Below, in pieces: positions 59,996-64,000 of a stretch of DNA of 64,000 nt (within the stretch, counting starts at the first letter, position 1; each line of letters begins with the position of its first letter). Under the pieces are notes generated by a model. The model made no database searches and was not told the origin of the DNA. It saw nothing but the letters and a program-made list of their open reading frames with translations. The position numbers and the translations under genes are program-made. This stretch comes from Heterostelium album PN500. Its lineage: Eukaryota; Evosea; Eumycetozoa; Acytosteliales; Acytosteliaceae. Location of the stretch: contig NW_008805064.1 of assembly GCF_000004825.1 (NCBI RefSeq), positions 434,001-498,000 of the forward strand, in the 5' to 3' direction.

Positions 59996-60650
59996 ATGTC
60001 AATGGTAGCAAATAAAACTTATTATAAATATGTAATTTCATTTTTAGGTTGGGTTTTTCTATTAGACTTCCTAAATATTGAAAATAAAAGGTGTCTACTA
60101 TTGCAGTTGAGTTGGGATTTAGATGATGTAATTGATGAAATCACGATTGAATCTCGCGATTGGGTGATAACTTCCAACTGTAATTTTACATTCCACTCCA
60201 AATCAATGATAGAAGCTGGAAGAAGAGGATTGCTCGATTTCATCATCTATATAATTAAGAGAATCAAATCATCACATAGCAGGCTCCTCTTGAGCTGCTT
60301 TTCCAACAACATTTGAAAACTACCAATTCGAAGTTGTTAAATGGATTCAAGCCAATCGACCAACAGACAGGTATGGAACATTGAGTAAAGGACTAAAAAT
60401 CCCTGAAGCCAATATTTCCAGAGATTTACCACTGGAGATGGATAGATGGTTCCAAGAGAACAGGAAAAATTCATACTTCACAGCAGATACAATGAAGAAT
60501 GTTGCATGCTTCTCACTTGATATCGTTAGATTCTTGCATGAAAATAGAAGTGAAGTAGAGCAATGCACAATGCCATTCAATACAAACAATTAGATATTGT
60601 AAAATACCTTCGAGAGAACGCCACTCTAGAAGTATGATGAAAATATATCC
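59996..60650 (+). pseudogene. ankyrin-repeat family gene remnant
   Basis: Three fragments in different frames resemble the large dictyostelid ankyrin family (whose repeats read like ...LDIVKWLHENRSEGC...). First, 59996-60316 gives 106 residues ending in EAGRRGLLDFIIYIIKRI. Then ~60310-60593 gives FEVVKWIQANRPTDRYG ... SLDIVRFLHENRSEVEQC. Finally, a +1 shift at ~60560 gives AIQYKQLDIVKYLRENATLEV before a stop. A full family member would be several hundred residues. The shifts and absence of splice signals between fragments point to a decayed gene, though an AT-rich intron in the first gap cannot be excluded. Confidence 0.65.
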
Positions 60651-60796
60651 ATCATGTAGAAATTCATGATCTTGCACCACCAACATCTATCATAATAATC
60701 AAAAACTATTAAATAAACATTGTTGATAAATTATTATTGAATTATCTCCAATTCAGTTACTAACTGAGATGGATATGTACATATAAAATAAGTATT

Positions 60797-63221
60797 TTAT
60801 TTTTTCGATTTCTTTGATGCCGTTGGAGTAGTTTGTTTCTTTCCTCTTTTCTTGGGAGTGACCTCTTCGTTGTCGCTGTCGGATGAGAGCACAATTGCAC
60901 TGTCGTCGTAAGAAGATGGTGTTGATGGAGGAGTGGATTTGGGAGAAGCTCTAGGTTTTCTAGGTGATGATTTAGGTGTGCTAACTTTTGCCGGTTTCTT
61001 TGTTTCAGGTGTTTTGAAAATATTTGTATCTTTTACATTGAACAGTTCATCCTCTGAACTGGTTGGTTCATCTTTTACTCCACTACCATGATGATCATCC
61101 TTATGTGAATCTTCATCGAAATCTTCATCAACTGCATATTTATGTACATCATCATCATCATCATTGTTATTATTATTATTATCATCACCACCATCCATCA
61201 TAACATTCTTATCTTTACTATTATCTGCTCTTGTTGAAGTTGTTGTTGTTGTTGTTGTTGTCGATGGTAATGCTGTCTTCTCGGTTGCTAATACATTCAA
61301 AGGTAAATGCTCTTCCACTACTTTATGAATCGATGTTGGATGTGCATCTTTTGGTGCTACATTTTTACGCAAAAATTGTGTTGCATTATTTAAAGATAAA
61401 TTTACAAGACTATGTGTTGTTTAAAACTAAATGTTAATAATTGATAATTAATGATAAACATTACTAAATAAAATTACATACTTTAAAATTGAATCATTTT
61501 CTTCTTTTTCAACGAAATTATGTAGCGCTATATGTAGGTCGGCTTCAGATAAAACAGAGAGACGATCGGATGCTGTGTTTCCAAGAAACTCGGAAATGAA
61601 ATCCTCCACTCTAATCTTATCGTCTGTTTTCTTCTCGTTTTCATATGGATTGGCGTTGAATTTCGGTATGGATGCAACCTTCTTTCTTGTGAACAATAGT
61701 ATGTCGTTGGGATTGGCAACACGACCAGCGAAATTCTGTCCAAACTTTTGAGGATTGATCGTTGAGTATCCGGTGTAATCTATCTTCAGACGAATCAGGG
61801 GAAGCATCGTTTCCGATGGCTTACCCTTTGCCTTCTCCTTGGCTTTGGCGATCATCGACTCGACTTTACCCTCGATATACTCCAACACCTCGGTTTGCTG
61901 TGCCGGATTGATCTTGCTATCCGCTAGAACAATGGAATCCAAAACGAATGGTCTGACCGTTTTCAGTGGGAATTGCTTGAATCTAAATTGATTTTTAAAG
62001 ACCTCTAACAGACCAACGAATTTATCTTTGGATTCACCCTCGGAGAGTGCAGTCGCCACAGAGGAACCGGGTTGTGTTATGTGGAATTCTCCGATCGACG
62101 ATGCCTGTGGGTTGATAAGACACTCGTGTTCGTGTCCCCAAACAACGAAATCAATGAAATTGTCGATCATCTGCTCGTGTACGTAGTTCTTTGGGTTGTG
62201 GGCAACACGATTCTGATGCAGCACCAGAATGTTGAACCACTCGTCTTTCGACTCGATCGGACGCATCATCTTGACCTGCTGCTTCTGGAACGTACGATAT
62301 AGACGCTCGTCTCTGATATTTCCAAGACCGTAGATCGACACTTTCGTTTCACCCTTTGACAACAACAACGGGTACACCGAGATGTCATCGATATTCTCTG
62401 TCTTGCCAAAGTAATTCACCAAATTACTCACACTCAACAAATCGAGTGCAGCCAAACCACCTTCACCAGTTGGATCATCGTGATTACCATGAATTGAAAA
62501 CACCGGTAATGATATATTAAAGTTTGGATCTTCATAGTTTACTGTATGAAATCTTCATTTAGCAATAAGCTATGTTAGTAATATATTACCAAAATCCTAA
62601 TTTATAGGTCTAATCAATACTTACTTGTTCATAAAATTAACAGTTTGATCTGAAAGGAATTGTATTTTCACAGGTGAATCACCTAGACAGTATTTTCTAA
62701 AGAGTTCGATAGTCCTGTAGAGACAAGATCTCGATGGTTTGTTGTCGTGGAAGAGATCACCACCCAGTAATATCATATCGACTTTGAGTGAATGTGCATA
62801 CTGTAGAATCTCTTCAAAGGTATTGAATGAATCGTCACCTCTAATCGGATCACGCTCCAAGTATCCAAGATGATTATCTGTTGCTACTAATATTTTCATA
62901 ATAGATGATTTCCTAAATAATAATAATATAACAGATGTCAATTAATAATGATGATGATTGTTTTGTTATTAAATATTATAATGATAGATCCTACATTTTA
63001 GTATCATCACCAGCACCTGCACCCAAATTGTTATTCTGTTTCTTGTTGTTTGATGAATGATTTAAATTGGTATGATCATGATTATGTTCTTCATGATTGG
63101 CATGACTGTAATCTTCGCTATCATTGTTATTGTTATTGTTATTGTTATTAGTAGTTTGATCTTCACCATCGATATCACGAGGACCACTATTCATATGATC
63201 ATCATCAATCCCACTAAACAT
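60797..63221 (-). CDS. mre11: MRE11 double-strand break repair nuclease
   Basis: Four exons, 63221-62995, 62912-62625, 62552-61482 and 61409-60797, join in phase to 732 residues. An Asn/His-rich N-terminal extension of ~80 residues precedes [21 protein letters not shown]. Phosphodiesterase motifs follow: [39 protein letters not shown] and WGHEHEC, all metal ligands intact. The capping domain follows ([49 protein letters not shown]). The tail is acidic then basic with Ser-Pro motifs ([19 protein letters not shown]). Family knowledge: nuclease of the MRE11-RAD50-NBS1 complex, which starts end resection. The exon 3 acceptor is set at 62553-62554 (GAAG) because only that keeps phase and gives the conserved [11 protein letters not shown]. 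The extension in exon 1 is unusual for MRE11. Confidence 0.93.
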
Positions 63222-63409
63222 TCTATTATTTATCTATAATTAAGTTATCTATTAATCTTAAAAAAACCAACAGATAACTTTGACAATCATTTTAATAAAA
63301 ACCAAAATGACAAAAGATCATTGGAAAAAAAAAATTCTAAGAAAAATTTGATTTATTTTTACTTGATACTTTTACCAAAATAAAAGATCAATATATATTT
63401 TATTCAAAA
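63222..63409. promoter_or_regulatory. compact divergent promoter, MRE11 / F-box-like gene
   Basis: Only 188 bp separate two divergent start codons. AT-rich; no motif is claimed. Confidence 0.4.
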
Positions 63410-64000
63410 ATGTCTGTTTCTATTAATAATAATAAACATATATGTTTGCTACCACATCTTTTACTATCAAAGATTGTTTATTTCATTGATGACAATATCG
63501 ATAGAATATGCTTTAGTTTTGCCTGTAGAAGGTGGTACTTTGAAAGAGATAAATATTTAATATTTAATAGCAATGCAATCAGTATCATCGATGAGAAAAA
63601 GATAAATCATTTCTATTTGAACTCTTTTAAATCGATATTCATTAAATCTATCAATCAAAAGAGTAGATGTACACTTCTAATTCAAAACGACCACCACAAT
63701 TGTTACAACGATGAAGAATATGATTTTCATATACAAAATCCAAGTAAAGTTAAAATTTAATTTTTATTTTTAAATAGAATCAATTGAATAAAATTAATTT
63801 TATTATTACTATTATGATTATAATTAATAGGTAAACTTGAAACTATTGATAATGGAATGAAATCGAATATCTATAAAATAAAAACAAACATAAAGTTTAA
63901 TTCTAATGACAGAGGCAAAGCACTAAAGACTCTTGGAAATTGGGTACAATCACAACCGAATGTTGTCAAACTCAAGAATTTCTATCTATCGAAATTGGGT
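63410..64000 (+). CDS. F-box-like dictyostelid family protein, 3' partial
   Basis: Exons are 63410-63743 and 63831 to the window end, joined in phase (A|GT, Ser). The N-terminus HICLLPHLLLSKIVYFIDDNIDRICFSFACRRWYFERDKYLIF has the pattern of an F-box-like motif (LP, L..I, D...L/I...C..W). The rest alternates short beta-type segments and Asn-rich loops, ending in ...KLKNFYLSKLG at the edge. Many such genes occur in dictyostelid genomes, often with FNIP or leucine-rich repeats following. Those repeats would lie beyond the window, so the assignment stays general. Family knowledge suggests a role as a substrate adaptor in SCF ubiquitin ligases. Confidence 0.65.

Noticed and set aside
62530-62545. 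ACAG acceptor at 62542-62543 for MRE11 exon 3
   Set aside because: It breaks the phase with exon 2; the GAAG acceptor ten bases upstream keeps phase and yields the conserved VNYEDPN segment.
63100-63180. Repeat-like (ATTGTT)n at the MRE11 5' end
   Set aside because: It is the reverse complement of the Asn codon run in MRE11 exon 1, not a separate repeat element.

Overview
The window is dictyostelid (social amoeba) nuclear DNA. Intergenic DNA and introns are extremely AT-rich and full of homopolymers. Introns are short (about 60-150 bases), mostly GTAAGT/GTATGT...AG. Coding regions are clearly more GC-balanced, and several proteins carry Asn/Gln/Ser/Thr homopolymer tracts. The gene set fits: an alpha-kinase/WD40 myosin heavy chain kinase, a G8-domain surface protein, IPT/TIG plus SdrD-like adhesion repeats, and TRE-type retrotransposons beside a tRNA gene. 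Codon use and the gene set look unlike D. discoideum itself; a Heterostelium, Polysphondylium or Cavenderia-like species is a guess.

Layout. 1-6 kb: end of a dual-specificity phosphatase, V-ATPase subunit F (-), proteasome beta-4 type subunit (+), endonuclease V (-). 6.4-16.4 kb: one ten-exon gene for a secreted protein of about 3105 residues, in which a DNase II domain with both HxK motifs sits inside an IPT/TIG and SdrD-like adhesin. 16.8-28.5 kb: 4-hydroxyphenylpyruvate dioxygenase (-), a mitochondrial DUF6787-like membrane protein (-), Abp1/drebrin-like (+), Rab escort protein (+), a 70-residue orphan (-), branched-chain ketoacid dehydrogenase E1 alpha (-). 28.8-35.9 kb: WDR70 (+), a small mitochondrial-type protein whose first exon is only ATG (+), and the alpha-kinase/WD40 protein (-). 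36.4-40.0 kb: tRNA-Val(AAC) followed by three stacked, 5'-truncated TRE-like non-LTR elements. 40.3-54.9 kb: a second, stand-alone DNase II-family gene (-), RAD51C (+), a PP2C phosphatase (+), Miro/GemA (-), a 2-phosphoglycerate-kinase/LPA1-like gene (+). 55-64 kb: a G8-domain surface protein (-), an ankyrin-family pseudogene (+), MRE11 (-), and the start of an F-box-like gene (+) cut by the window end.

Most genes are ordinary housekeeping genes in divergent pairs with AT-rich shared promoters. The two observations I would follow first are the DNase II-adhesin fusion, with an unrelated-looking second DNase II gene 24 kb away, and the 3' ends of the TRE copies. In these, two divergent subfamilies keep the same three hairpins and loop sequences while the stem sequences differ, which suggests a selected RNA structure.

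Exon boundaries were derived by hand from splice consensus and reading phase; no database or computation was run. Family names rest on recognised motifs and remembered homologues.
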